The notes beneath the pieces are model-generated. The model searched no databases, was not told the origin of the DNA, and saw only the letters and a program-made list of their open reading frames with translations. A stretch of DNA of 64,000 nucleotides from contig DCUJ01000001.1 of the NCBI GenBank assembly GCA_002328495.1, positions 1 to 64,000 of the forward strand, read 5' to 3'. Below, in pieces: positions 1 to 8,436 of the stretch (position 1 is its first letter; every line of letters starts with the position of its first letter). The DNA comes from Sulfurospirillum sp. UBA2217 (GTDB taxonomy: Bacteria > Campylobacterota > Campylobacteria > Campylobacterales > Sulfurospirillaceae). Both the position numbers and the translations under genes were made by a program.

Positions 1-24
1 GAAGATGATTTAAAAGAGTTTTAG
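1..24 (+). CDS. C-terminal end of an upstream gene (partial)
   Basis: Frame 1 reads EDDLKEF and then a TAG stop at 22-24, directly before a terminator-like hairpin. Only seven codons are inside the window. An acidic, flexible tail ending in Phe would suit a chemosensory protein, but the family cannot be told from this. Confidence 0.5.
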   Translation, partial: EDDLKEF

Positions 25-32
25 TGATTTTT

Positions 33-57
33 TGGGGCGTCAAAGCCCCACTTTTTT
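33..57 (+). terminator. Rho-independent terminator candidate
   Basis: TGGGGC (33-38) pairs with GCCCCA (45-50) around a six-base loop and is followed by CTTTTTT. It lies 8 bases after the upstream stop and 17 before the next start. It therefore ends the upstream unit or attenuates read-through into the chemosensory operon. No clear promoter fits between it and the ATG at 74, so partial read-through is likely. Confidence 0.75.
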
Positions 58-73
58 CAAAAAAGGGTAGGCT

Positions 74-343
74 ATGTGTATTGATGGCGATGTTTTAGAA
101 CTGGATATTGAGATGGATTTGGAAGAGGTTAAGGCATTAAAAGAGTTTGTGAAAGATCGATTGGATTACATTGAAGAGATAAGCCTTTTGCACTCAAAAG
201 ATGGCGTTCCTCTCACGTCATCCCTTTTTTCACTGCTGTTTTGCATGAAAAAAGCAAAACCTAGCTTGAAAATTCCGTGCATTGATGCGATGTCGTATGA
301 CTTAGAATCTTTTGGTCTGGTGCATTGGAGAGCGCATGAGTAA
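74..343 (+). CDS. Small STAS-like (anti-anti-sigma/MlaB-fold) protein
   Basis: This is an 89-residue soluble protein. It follows the STAS pattern: an N-terminal strand rich in Asp/Glu/Leu, a helix, a strand (EISLLHSKDG), then a Ser-containing turn (LTSSLFSLL) where SpoIIAA-type proteins have their phospho-Ser, then a helix, strand and helix. It is first in the chemosensory operon and overlaps cheA by 8 bases, so the two are probably translationally coupled. Small STAS proteins are found in some chemosensory clusters. A partner could be the SpoIIE-type phosphatase at 34695-35930, but that is inference. The fold call rests on pattern only; it could be an unrelated small adaptor. Confidence 0.6.
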   Translation: MCIDGDVLELDIEMDLEEVKALKEFVKDRLDYIEEISLLHSKDGVPLTSSLFSLLFCMKKAKPSLKIPCIDAMSYDLESFGLVHWRAHE

Positions 344-2393
344 AGAAAAATTAAAACAGATATTTATTGAAGAGGCAACTGAGATTATTGAAAAAATGGA
401 TATTGATATCCTCAATTTTGAAGAATCTCCCAGTGATAAAGCGCTTTTGAATGAAATTTTTAGAGGGGTGCATACGCTTAAAGGAAGTGCCAATGCTTTT
501 AACTTTTCACGCTTGGGTGAATTTGTCCACCATTTTGAAGATGCCCTTGATTTTTTTAGAAGTTCTGAGGAAGCACCCAATTCTTCTCATGTGGATGTTT
601 TTTTAGAAGGGGTGACGGTTATCAAAGCCACGTTGGTGTATGAAGTCGAAGAAAAAGTGGGTGTGCCTGAGGGGTATGCGACATGCCTTGAAAATATACG
701 TCAAATTCTTTTACATGTAGATGGCAAAGCGGAGACTTCGGAACATGAGGTAAAAGATTTGGCAGAAGAGTTTGATAACGAGAGTTTTGATGCGCCCCTG
801 TCTTCGCCCCTAGATGAAGAGGCTTTTTTTCAAGACCTTCGTGGCAATGAAGTGCTGTACAAAATAGTCTTAACGCTTGATACTGACATCTACTTACGTG
901 GCTTTGACCACTTTTTATTTTTCAAAAATCTTTTACATGTAAGCCGAATCTTAAGTTCTTCGTGGACGATGATGGTGTGTGAAAATTTAGAAGATTTTGA
1001 GGTTGATCGCAATGTGATTAAAGAGGTGTGCATCTACTGTGCGAGTGAAAAAATGGTTGAAGACATTGCTGATGTTTTTGCTTTTTTAGAGGAAGAAGAG
1101 TTTGCAATCAACCTTATAAGTCCTCCTCAAAAAAAGGAGGTCATCCCAGAGCATGTGGTTCAAAAAACACTTGAATATGAAGAGAAACCTGTGGTGCGAG
1201 AAGTACTCAAAGAGGAAAAAGCCAAACCAGTGATGAGCCAGCAAAAGAGCTTTTTGAAGATTGATTCCATGAAGCTTGATGAGCTTTTTGATTCGATTGG
1301 TGAATTGGTGATTGCCCAGAATTATTTGGGTGAAAATGGCAAAATCAAAGCCATTCGTGATGCGGAAGTGACCAAAACCATTGAAAACCTTTCCAAAATT
1401 ACGAAGCTCATTCAAAACAGAGTGATGTCTCTTCGGATGATTCCTATTCGAGATACTTTTGAGAAGATGAAGCGCGTGGCGCGGGATTCGTCTAAAAAAG
1501 TCAATAAACCGATTCGTTTGGTGCTTGAGGGTGAAGATACCGAAATCGACAAAACCATGGTCGAAGCACTGTCCGACCCACTCATTCACATCATTCGAAA
1601 TTCGATTGACCATGGCATTGAAAGCAGTCCAAGTGATCGCATCAAAGCTGGCAAAGAAGAAGAGGGTGTGGTCACACTCAGTGCGTATCACAGAGGCGGA
1701 AATATTATCATCGAAGTGCGGGATGATGGACGGGGTATTAACAAGCAAAAAGTGTATCAAAAAGCGTTGGAGCGAGGCATTATAAAGCCAGAAGATGAGC
1801 TAAGTGATGCACAAACTTATGGGCTCATTATGCAACCAGGGTTTTCAACTGCGGACGTTATCAGTGATATTTCAGGACGTGGGGTTGGGCTTGATGTTGT
1901 GCGCAATGCCATTGAAGGGGTGCGTGGTAAAGTTGATGTGGTTTCATCTGAAGGGGTGGGAAGTACGTTTTCGATTGTGCTTCCATTGACGCTCGCGATT
2001 ATTGATGGGATGATTGTGCGTTTGGGAGATAAAATTTTTATCATTCCAACCCTTTCCATTCTTGAGTCCTTTAGACCTTCACAAGAAAATGTTCATATCG
2101 CAGGTGGTAAAGAGGAGTTTGTGCAATTACGCACCGAATTACTTCCGATTATCAGGCTCAATAAAACCCTTGATCTTGGTGGTGAAATGCCACATCCTTG
2201 GGAGTCCACTTTAGTGTGCATCGAAAATCAAAAAGGCAAATTTGCCCTTTTGGTCGATGAACTGGTCGGTCGTCAGCAAGTGGTCATTAAAACTTTGGGT
2301 GAATTTTTTGCACAAACTGAGGGTGTGAGTGGTGGAGCGGTTATGGGAAATGGTGAAGTTGCACTCATCTTAAATGTGGAAGAATTGTATTAA
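336..2393 (+). CDS. cheA: Chemotaxis histidine kinase CheA (no receiver domain)
   Basis: This 685-residue protein is the kinase of a chemosensory array. An N-terminal HPt domain carries the phospho-acceptor His46 in HTLKGS. A long acidic linker follows, then a dimerisation helix pair (SMKLDELFDSIGELV), then an HATPase domain with N-box IIRNSIDHGIE, G1 DDGRGI and the GRGVGLDVV lid. A CheW-like domain forms the last ~140 residues. Campylobacter and Helicobacter CheA end in a receiver (CheAY); this one does not, so it belongs to a different array type. The ATG at 336 was chosen because GGAG lies 7 bases upstream and the upstream ATG at 312 adds eight residues unlike CheA. It overlaps cheR by one base (TAATG). 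Confidence 0.95.
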   Translation: MSKEKLKQIFIEEATEIIEKMDIDILNFEESPSDKALLNEIFRGVHTLKGSANAFNFSRLGEFVHHFEDALDFFRSSEEAPNSSHVDVFLEGVTVIKATLVYEVEEKVGVPEGYATCLENIRQILLHVDGKAETSEHEVKDLAEEFDNESFDAPLSSPLDEEAFFQDLRGNEVLYKIVLTLDTDIYLRGFDHFLFFKNLLHVSRILSSSWTMMVCENLEDFEVDRNVIKEVCIYCASEKMVEDIADVFAFLEEEEFAINLISPPQKKEVIPEHVVQKTLEYEEKPVVREVLKEEKAKPVMSQQKSFLKIDSMKLDELFDSIGELVIAQNYLGENGKIKAIRDAEVTKTIENLSKITKLIQNRVMSLRMIPIRDTFEKMKRVARDSSKKVNKPIRLVLEGEDTEIDKTMVEALSDPLIHIIRNSIDHGIESSPSDRIKAGKEEEGVVTLSAYHRGGNIIIEVRDDGRGINKQKVYQKALERGIIKPEDELSDAQTYGLIMQPGFSTADVISDISGRGVGLDVVRNAIEGVRGKVDVVSSEGVGSTFSIVLPLTLAIIDGMIVRLGDKIFIIPTLSILESFRPSQENVHIAGGKEEFVQLRTELLPIIRLNKTLDLGGEMPHPWESTLVCIENQKGKFALLVDELVGRQQVVIKTLGEFFAQTEGVSGGAVMGNGEVALILNVEELY

Positions 2394-3214
2394 TGGATAA
2401 AATGGAGCTCACAAAAAAAGAGTTTACCCTTTTTAAAGAGTACATTTATGAGCACATCGGTATTTCTTTGAGTGAGCAAAAGATTTATCTCGTGCAAGCC
2501 CGCTTAGCCAAGCGTGTGAAACAGTTAGGGTTAGAGGGGTTTAGTGCGTATTATCACACGTTGGTGAACGATGCAAGTGGAAAAGAGTTTGAGTACTTGT
2601 GCTCACTCATCTCCACCAATGTCACCTCTTTTTTCAGGGAAGCTAAACAGTGGGAATTTTGGAAAACCCATTTAAGTTCCATGATAGCGGGTAAAAACAA
2701 CCGCCTTCGTATCTGGTCGGCGGCATGTTCGACGGGGGAGGAACCTTACAGTATTGCGATGTTTTTGGATGAAAATTTACCCAATAACAGCCATTTTGAC
2801 ATTAAAATTTTAGCAACTGATGTGTCACCTCGCGTCTTGAAAGAGGCGATGAATGGGGTGTATGGTCCCAAAGCCATTGCCAATTTACCTCAAAAGTATC
2901 TCTCAAACTACTTTGAGCGCAAAGATGGGGTCGGAAATTACGGGATTAAAGAGAGTATGAAACGCTCTATTTCGTTTCGAGCATTTAATTTGGTGACGGG
3001 AAATTACGGGGTATTTAAGGGCAAACAGTTTGACATTATTTTTTGTCGTAATGTGATGATTTATTTTGATAAACCCACACAACAAACGCTTGTAGATAAG
3101 TTTTATGAGATGCTTTGCCCTGGAGGGTATCTTTTTATCGGTAGTTCGGAAGCATTAACGGATGCACGCAAGGGACTTAAATCCCGAAGTGCATCAATTT
3201 ATCAGAAGGTTTAA
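2393..3214 (+). CDS. cheR: Chemoreceptor glutamate methyltransferase CheR
   Basis: This 273-residue protein transfers methyl groups from S-adenosylmethionine to receptor glutamates for adaptation. An N-terminal helical domain is followed by the SAM fold: the glycine-rich-loop equivalent WSAACSTGEEPYS, then ILATDVSP, then FDIIFCRNVMIYF. The length is normal. It shares one base with the cheA stop. A second in-frame ATG at 2402 is also possible. CheR, CheB and CheD in one operon indicate a methylation-dependent receptor feeding this CheA. No receptor gene is in the operon itself. Confidence 0.95.
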   Translation: MDKMELTKKEFTLFKEYIYEHIGISLSEQKIYLVQARLAKRVKQLGLEGFSAYYHTLVNDASGKEFEYLCSLISTNVTSFFREAKQWEFWKTHLSSMIAGKNNRLRIWSAACSTGEEPYSIAMFLDENLPNNSHFDIKILATDVSPRVLKEAMNGVYGPKAIANLPQKYLSNYFERKDGVGNYGIKESMKRSISFRAFNLVTGNYGVFKGKQFDIIFCRNVMIYFDKPTQQTLVDKFYEMLCPGGYLFIGSSEALTDARKGLKSRSASIYQKV

Positions 3215-3217
3215 AAC

Positions 3218-4111
3218 ATGATAGCAACACTCAGCGATACAGACCTCTTAGAAGAGGTAAAACGACGGTTTGAGCAAAAAAATAGTTCACTTGAAGAGTT
3301 GGAGTTTTTAACGAAAAAGCTCTACGAACTCAATGAAAAACTCAAAGAAAACGATAAAGTCAAAGGTGAGTTTCTCTCACTCATCAAAAATGTGTTTAAC
3401 AATCCCATGAGCTCACTTCTGAATTTAAGCTCTATGATGCAACGCAACGAAGACAGCCCTAAGACCCAAAAGGTTAAAGCGTTTATGGAGACGGAGTTGA
3501 TGAAGCTCAACTTTCAACTGACCAATATCTTCACCGCCGCTGAAATTGAAGCAGGTCAGATTGCCAGTTATTTTAGTGAGGTTGATGTGGGCGCACTCTT
3601 TGATGAAGCTAGAGGGGGATTTGATTATTTGATTGAGGAAAAATTTTTGCAGGTGGAAAAGCACATTGATATAGATGGAACTATCATCAGTGATGCCAAG
3701 AAGTTACACTGCATCATCTCCAATATCTTATCTAATGCGTGTGAATACTCATTTCGTGGAAATAAAGTCATTTTTAACGCCAAGATTTTGGATAAAAAGC
3801 TGGTGATGTCTATCTCTAATGTGGGAGATGTTATCGCGAAAGAGTATAAGAAAGAGGTTTTTAACCGCTTTAAAAAAGTGGACAAAAACAGCAAAGCACG
3901 CGAATCAGTTGAGGGTTTAGGTTTGGGCTTAAGTGTTGTCAATGCCTTGGTTGAATCAATGGATGGTGAAATTGATTATGACTCATCGGAAGCTTTGACC
4001 ACCTTTACCATTGTCCTTGCACTTCGGGATAAAGAAGGCTCTGAGGGAATGGCGGGAGATAGTGGTAATGAATTTATGTTTGATGATTTTGATGACATGA
4101 AAGAATTTTAA
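3218..4111 (+). CDS. Kinase-like protein lacking the phospho-acceptor His (pseudo-histidine kinase)
   Basis: This 297-residue soluble protein has a coiled-coil N-terminus (to ~50), a HisKA-like helical hairpin (50-120), an HATPase-like domain (155-270) and an acidic tail rich in Asp and Phe. By alignment with the usual FLANMSHELRTPL H-box, here FLSLIKNVFNNPM, the His is Asn58 and the following Glu is Val59. In the ATP site the N-box is recognisable (ISNILSNACEYS), but the G1 Asp is replaced by Asn201 (SNVGDVI); the lid GLGLGL (233-238) is intact. It should not autophosphorylate in the normal way. Placed between cheR and cheD, it may be a scaffold or an allosteric partner of CheA. It overlaps cheD by one base. 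Confidence 0.8.
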   Translation: MIATLSDTDLLEEVKRRFEQKNSSLEELEFLTKKLYELNEKLKENDKVKGEFLSLIKNVFNNPMSSLLNLSSMMQRNEDSPKTQKVKAFMETELMKLNFQLTNIFTAAEIEAGQIASYFSEVDVGALFDEARGGFDYLIEEKFLQVEKHIDIDGTIISDAKKLHCIISNILSNACEYSFRGNKVIFNAKILDKKLVMSISNVGDVIAKEYKKEVFNRFKKVDKNSKARESVEGLGLGLSVVNALVESMDGEIDYDSSEALTTFTIVLALRDKEGSEGMAGDSGNEFMFDDFDDMKEF

Positions 4112-4584
4112 TGCTGCCTCGAAAATTCATCCATGTGGGAGAAATTTTTGTGGCGATACAACCCTCTGAAATCGTCACAGTCCTTGGTTCCTGCGTTTCG
4201 GTGTGTTTGTACGACAAAGCACAGATGTTAGGAGGGATGAATCACTATCTCTTACCGCTGTGGAACGGAAATGGACTAGAAAGCCCAAAATATGGCAATA
4301 TCTCCATCCCCAAAATGATAGAAAATATGGAAAACATCGGTTGTTCGGTGCGCAATATGGAAGCGAAGATTTTTGGCGGTGCTAATATCCACAAAACCAA
4401 CACCGAAGGGCAGATGATTGGGCAAAAAAATGTGCTTATCGCCAAAGAGATTTTGAAAAAATATGCCATTCCTATCAAAGCCGAAGATACGGGTGGGAAC
4501 AATGGTCGGCGCATTATGATGGTGAGTGATGCCAATCGCATCATTTTAAAATACGTTCAAAATGAGATGATGAGCAATGATTAG
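4111..4584 (+). CDS. cheD: Chemoreceptor glutamine deamidase CheD
   Basis: This 157-residue protein deamidates glutamines on chemoreceptors, and in other bacteria its activity is tuned by CheC. The catalytic Cys28 is in VLGSCVSVCLYD and the catalytic His45 in GGMNHYLLP, followed by the conserved EAKIFGGAN strand. The length is typical. The start shares a base with the preceding stop (TAATG), and its end overlaps cheB by 8 bases. A CheC-like gene lies at 24015-24617, so a CheC-CheD pair is possible in this cell. Confidence 0.93.
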   Translation: MLPRKFIHVGEIFVAIQPSEIVTVLGSCVSVCLYDKAQMLGGMNHYLLPLWNGNGLESPKYGNISIPKMIENMENIGCSVRNMEAKIFGGANIHKTNTEGQMIGQKNVLIAKEILKKYAIPIKAEDTGGNNGRRIMMVSDANRIILKYVQNEMMSND

Positions 4585-5608
4585 AGTTTTAATTGTGGAT
4601 GATAGTGCCACAGCACGGCACATCCTTAAAGAAATTTTAGAGAGTGACAGACGCATTGAGGTCGTTGGACTTGCTGCGGATGCGTTTATCGCACGCGATA
4701 TGATCATCGAGCTTAAACCTGATGTCATTTGTTTGGATGTTGAGATGCCTCGTATGGATGGGGTGACTTTTTTGCAAAAACTGATGAGCCATTTTCCCAC
4801 ACCCGTGGTGATGGTCTCTTCATTGACGCGCAAAAGTGCTCAGGTTACACTCGACGCGCTTGAAGCGGGAGCGGTGGATTATGTGGCAAAACCGCATTCT
4901 AATATTTACGATGGCAAAGATGAGATAAGAGACGAACTTATTCAAAAAGTCATTGATGCTTCGTATGCGCGTGTTCAAAAAGTGATTCCTAAAAGTCGTG
5001 TTGGGGTCAATCGTTTAAGTATTGCCGAGACGACCAAAAAAGTAATTGCCATAGGCTCAAGTACGGGTGGAACCGAAGCTTTAAAGGTGGTATTGCAGGG
5101 GATGCCTAAGAATTCGCCTGCTATTATCATTGTGCAACACATGCCAGATTCTTTTATTACCCCGTTTGCCGCACGTTTGGATGCTTTGTGCGATATCGAT
5201 GTTAAAGTGGCTAAAAATGGTGATTTTTTAGAAATTGGAACGGCTTACATTGCACAAGGTGGGCTTCATATGGTGCTGCGTCGATCGGGTGCTCGGTATT
5301 ATATCGAGATTGGAGAAGGCAAAAAAGTGAGTGGGCATTGTCCGAGTGTCGATGTTTTATTTAATTCTGTCTCTAAAGTAGCCGGGGCCAATGCTTTGGG
5401 TGTCATCTTAACTGGTATGGGGGCAGATGGAGCAAAGGGAATGTTTAACATGCATCAAGCTGGTGCCAAAACCATCGCACAATCAGAAGAGACGTGTGTG
5501 GTCTTTGGAATGCCAAAAGAAGCCATAAAACTTGGAGGTGTCGATAAAATCGTACCTTTGGGAGATATTTCTCAAAGTATTGTAACCATACTCTCAACAT
5601 TAAGTTAG
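4577..5608 (+). CDS. cheB: Chemotaxis response regulator methylesterase CheB
   Basis: This 343-residue protein removes methyl groups from receptors when phosphorylated by CheA. The N-terminal receiver has the acidic pocket VDDS and phospho-acceptor Asp54 (CLDVEMPRMDG). After a linker, the methylesterase shows the Ser loop GSSTGGTEAL, the His motif QHMPDSF and the Asp motif GMGADGAKGM. Campylobacter CheB lacks the receiver, so this full-length form again marks an array of another class. The ATG at 4577 lies inside the last codons of cheD. Confidence 0.95.
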   Translation: MIRVLIVDDSATARHILKEILESDRRIEVVGLAADAFIARDMIIELKPDVICLDVEMPRMDGVTFLQKLMSHFPTPVVMVSSLTRKSAQVTLDALEAGAVDYVAKPHSNIYDGKDEIRDELIQKVIDASYARVQKVIPKSRVGVNRLSIAETTKKVIAIGSSTGGTEALKVVLQGMPKNSPAIIIVQHMPDSFITPFAARLDALCDIDVKVAKNGDFLEIGTAYIAQGGLHMVLRRSGARYYIEIGEGKKVSGHCPSVDVLFNSVSKVAGANALGVILTGMGADGAKGMFNMHQAGAKTIAQSEETCVVFGMPKEAIKLGGVDKIVPLGDISQSIVTILSTLS

Positions 5609-5632
5609 AATTTTAAGTTAAAAAGGCTCACA

Positions 5633-7150
5633 ATGGAAGAGCGCATTTTTTTTGAAAAGAAGAGTGTTTCAGTACTGCTAATGGGGCATATGGCAGAGAA
5701 TGAAGCTTTTGTTCATGCCGCAAAAGCCTTGTGTAAAACTTTACATGTAGCCACGAGCAATGAGATGATTGTGCGGGTCTTGATGGAAAATAAGATTGAT
5801 CTTATCTTCGGTACTTTATCCTTAGGTTCCATCTCCTACTTCAAATCACTCAGAGACATTCGTTCCTTATCCCCGCATATTGAACTCATTGTGTTTATGC
5901 AGGCGTTTGATATCGCCACCATTGACGATGCTTTAGCCCTGAAGTGCAATCGCTACTTTTGTATGAAAGCAGAAGAAGCCCATGCTCTGAAGCATTTGCG
6001 CGATGGCATAGATGCTATCTCTCATAAAAATGTTTATTTGAAAGACAAGCAGTATTTTAATGTCCTGCTTGAATCATCGGTGGTGTCGCAAACCGATATT
6101 GAAGGTAATATCACCTATATCAATAAAAATTTTACCACGGTTACGGGCTACACACAAGCCGAGGTCATAGGAAAAAATCACCGCATATTACGTCACCCCT
6201 CAAATCCTGTATCGGTGTATGAGAGCATGTGGAAGACCATTAAAATGGGTGAAATTTGGCGCGAGAGGGTTTTAAATCGGAACAAAGATGGGAGCGATTT
6301 TTGGGCAGATACGATTATCATTCCGTTTAAAGATGAACTAAGTGGTGCGATTGTTCAATACATCGCTATTCGAAGAGACATTACACAAATGTTGGAAGAA
6401 AAACGTGCCATCATGCTGAAAGAGCAACAAGCGCATGAACAGATGAAGCTCTCCGAAGCCAAAGATTCGTTTTTGATTCTCTTTACCCATGAGCTCAAAA
6501 CTCCTTTAAATGCCATTATCAATTTTTCACAGTACTTACTTAAAAATATGCACCGTATTGAGGAAATTCCCAAGGAAAAACGCATGCATTTGTTGGAGCA
6601 AATCCACAAAAGTGCGACATCTATGCTTCAAAATGTGACCAATATCTTGGATTTAAGCCGTTTACGCAACCATAAAATCAACTTTAACTACACACTTTTC
6701 AACCTCAAAGAGAGTATCAAAGAGGTGATGGAACGTCACCATGCCCTAGCCTTAGAAAATCAATGCGATGTGAGCTTTATGGACGATGGCAGTGAGCCTT
6801 TTATCACGAGTGATGAGCATCGTTTTGGACAAATTATGGCCAATATTCTCTCTAATGCTATCAAATATGGAAAATCAAAAGTAGAAATTTTTCTCTTGAG
6901 TGATGCGCAAAAGATAGAAATTATCGTTCAAGACGATGGCAGAGGTATTGTTGATAAACAGGCGGTTTTTGAGCTCTACGAACAAGATGCCAAGGGGATA
7001 ACCAGTATGGAGAAAAAAGGAACGGGTATTGGGCTTAATTTTGTTAAACTGCTGTGCGAAGGATTGCACTTTGAGTATGGTATTGAAGATTCAAAAGAGT
7101 TAGGCGGTGCAAAATTTGTGCTGACCAAAAAGATAAGGGAGACCAAGTAA
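5633..7150 (+). CDS. PAS sensor histidine kinase with degenerate N-terminal receiver
   Basis: This 505-residue protein has no membrane segment. Residues 10-130 have the receiver pattern, but the phospho-acceptor Asp is replaced by Thr61 (DLIFGTLSLG), while the conserved Lys is kept (Lys112). A PAS domain spans 141-250, with an Aer-like RHPSNP motif. HisKA has His286 (FTHELKTPLNAII), and the HATPase has ILSNAIKYG, DDGRGI and GTGIGL. It starts 24 bases after cheB with AAGG ahead of the ATG, and its stop overlaps the next response regulator's ATG. It is the likely cognate kinase of that regulator. The PAS may bind flavin or haem, but nothing here proves a cofactor. Confidence 0.85.
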   Translation: MEERIFFEKKSVSVLLMGHMAENEAFVHAAKALCKTLHVATSNEMIVRVLMENKIDLIFGTLSLGSISYFKSLRDIRSLSPHIELIVFMQAFDIATIDDALALKCNRYFCMKAEEAHALKHLRDGIDAISHKNVYLKDKQYFNVLLESSVVSQTDIEGNITYINKNFTTVTGYTQAEVIGKNHRILRHPSNPVSVYESMWKTIKMGEIWRERVLNRNKDGSDFWADTIIIPFKDELSGAIVQYIAIRRDITQMLEEKRAIMLKEQQAHEQMKLSEAKDSFLILFTHELKTPLNAIINFSQYLLKNMHRIEEIPKEKRMHLLEQIHKSATSMLQNVTNILDLSRLRNHKINFNYTLFNLKESIKEVMERHHALALENQCDVSFMDDGSEPFITSDEHRFGQIMANILSNAIKYGKSKVEIFLLSDAQKIEIIVQDDGRGIVDKQAVFELYEQDAKGITSMEKKGTGIGLNFVKLLCEGLHFEYGIEDSKELGGAKFVLTKKIRETK

Positions 7151-8436
7151 TGGTACGTGTTTTAATCGTAGATGATAATGAAAATAACAGACTGACCCTC
7201 AACTTACTGCTTGAAACGGAAGAGGGTTTAGAAGTTCACGAAGCCGAAGATGGTCAAATCGCCGTTGAGAAGTGTGTGAAGCAAAACTTTGATCTGATTT
7301 TTATGGACATTATGATGCCCAATATGGATGGGTTTGAGGCGACAAAGTTCATTAAGCAACTGCATAAAAACAGTATGATTATTGCGCTAAGTGCGTTAGA
7401 TGATGAAGATTCTAAACACAAGATGCTCGCTCTTGGAGCAGAAGATTATCTGACTAAGCCTTTAAGTTCAGAGTTATTTGAAAGCCGTATTAAGCAGTAT
7501 ATTAAAATTGTCACTTTACGTTCACATGCCAAAACAGAGTCTTCCAATGTCCTTAACCCCTTTAGTAACTCCATTTACAGTCGAACGCTTACCTTTAGGG
7601 TAGAAGATGAGGGGGCACTTGTAGAGTATTGGGATTATTGGTTGAATGCGGAAAAAAATGTCCTCGATTTAAGCGACGCGGTACGCTTAATTTACGGCTT
7701 TGGTTTGTGGTTACTTAAAAATGAGATGCCCTTTAGCATTGTGGTGGAAGAGGGACCTGATAAACTCTACATGATGCTTTTACATGTAGGGGCGATTAAA
7801 AACAGTGTCATTCGAAACCTCTTGCTCAAACACTTTCCTCAAGCCAAATACATTCTCAATAAAGAGATGTTAGCATTTGCGCTGGATAAAGAGCAAAAAG
7901 TCGAAGTCTCCAAACTTGAAATCAGTGACGATGTGAAAAAAGTATTGACCAAGACACACAACACGGTTTTGAGTGCAACGGAGTATGTTGAGAGTACGGC
8001 TATCGCCTTTTTACCTAAAATAGATAGTTTAGAAGCCATTAATGACGAAACGGATACCGCCATCGTTGCGTTTGAAAAAGAGCCAACTAAACGTTCTATT
8101 GGAATCGTATGCGATAACTTTCAAGAGTATGCCGATGTGTTGGAGCAGTTGGTTGATTTCCAACATTTAGGCTTTGGCATTCAAACCTTGATAAACTTCC
8201 TCTCAACCCTCACCGAAGAGCAATTTGAGGGCGATAAAGTCAAAAAACTCTCCTCCATGCTCATCAATCTTTTGCACGATTTGAGCAGCTGGAGAGACAA
8301 TGTTTTCATTTCTCAAGTCGCACGTGACATTCACTACCTTGATGCTTCACTGCTCTCTTCGTGCATCCAAATCGAAGCCATTTTTGAAGAAAAAAGTGTG
8401 GATGCGGGTGTGGATGATGAGATAGAGTTTTTCTAG
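7150..8436 (+). CDS. Response regulator with large unrecognised C-terminal domain
   Basis: A 428-residue protein. Residues 1-125 form a standard receiver: VDDN acidic pair, phospho-acceptor Asp53 (FMDIMMPNMDG), and Lys in TKPL. Residues ~130-428 match no output domain I know: no helix-turn-helix, GGDEF, HD-GYP, phosphatase or ATPase motif. They contain a Trp/Tyr-rich block (EYWDYWLNAEK), a mixed region, then long helices near the end (HLLHDLSSW-like patterns). It is coupled by single-base overlaps to kinases on both sides, so it probably acts in the same pathway. The output is unknown. Confidence 0.8.
   Translation: MVRVLIVDDNENNRLTLNLLLETEEGLEVHEAEDGQIAVEKCVKQNFDLIFMDIMMPNMDGFEATKFIKQLHKNSMIIALSALDDEDSKHKMLALGAEDYLTKPLSSELFESRIKQYIKIVTLRSHAKTESSNVLNPFSNSIYSRTLTFRVEDEGALVEYWDYWLNAEKNVLDLSDAVRLIYGFGLWLLKNEMPFSIVVEEGPDKLYMMLLHVGAIKNSVIRNLLLKHFPQAKYILNKEMLAFALDKEQKVEVSKLEISDDVKKVLTKTHNTVLSATEYVESTAIAFLPKIDSLEAINDETDTAIVAFEKEPTKRSIGIVCDNFQEYADVLEQLVDFQHLGFGIQTLINFLSTLTEEQFEGDKVKKLSSMLINLLHDLSSWRDNVFISQVARDIHYLDASLLSSCIQIEAIFEEKSVDAGVDDEIEFF

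Noticed and set aside
1086..1760. Long antisense open frame (224 codons) opposite cheA
   Set aside because: It is the mirror of a strongly conserved CheA region, has no ribosome-binding site and reads as a His/Phe/Asn-rich sequence without family features; the sense gene explains the open frame.
4577..4584. cheD/cheB overlap as a frameshifted fusion
   Set aside because: Both proteins are full length with intact termini; an 8-base overlap is ordinary translational coupling.
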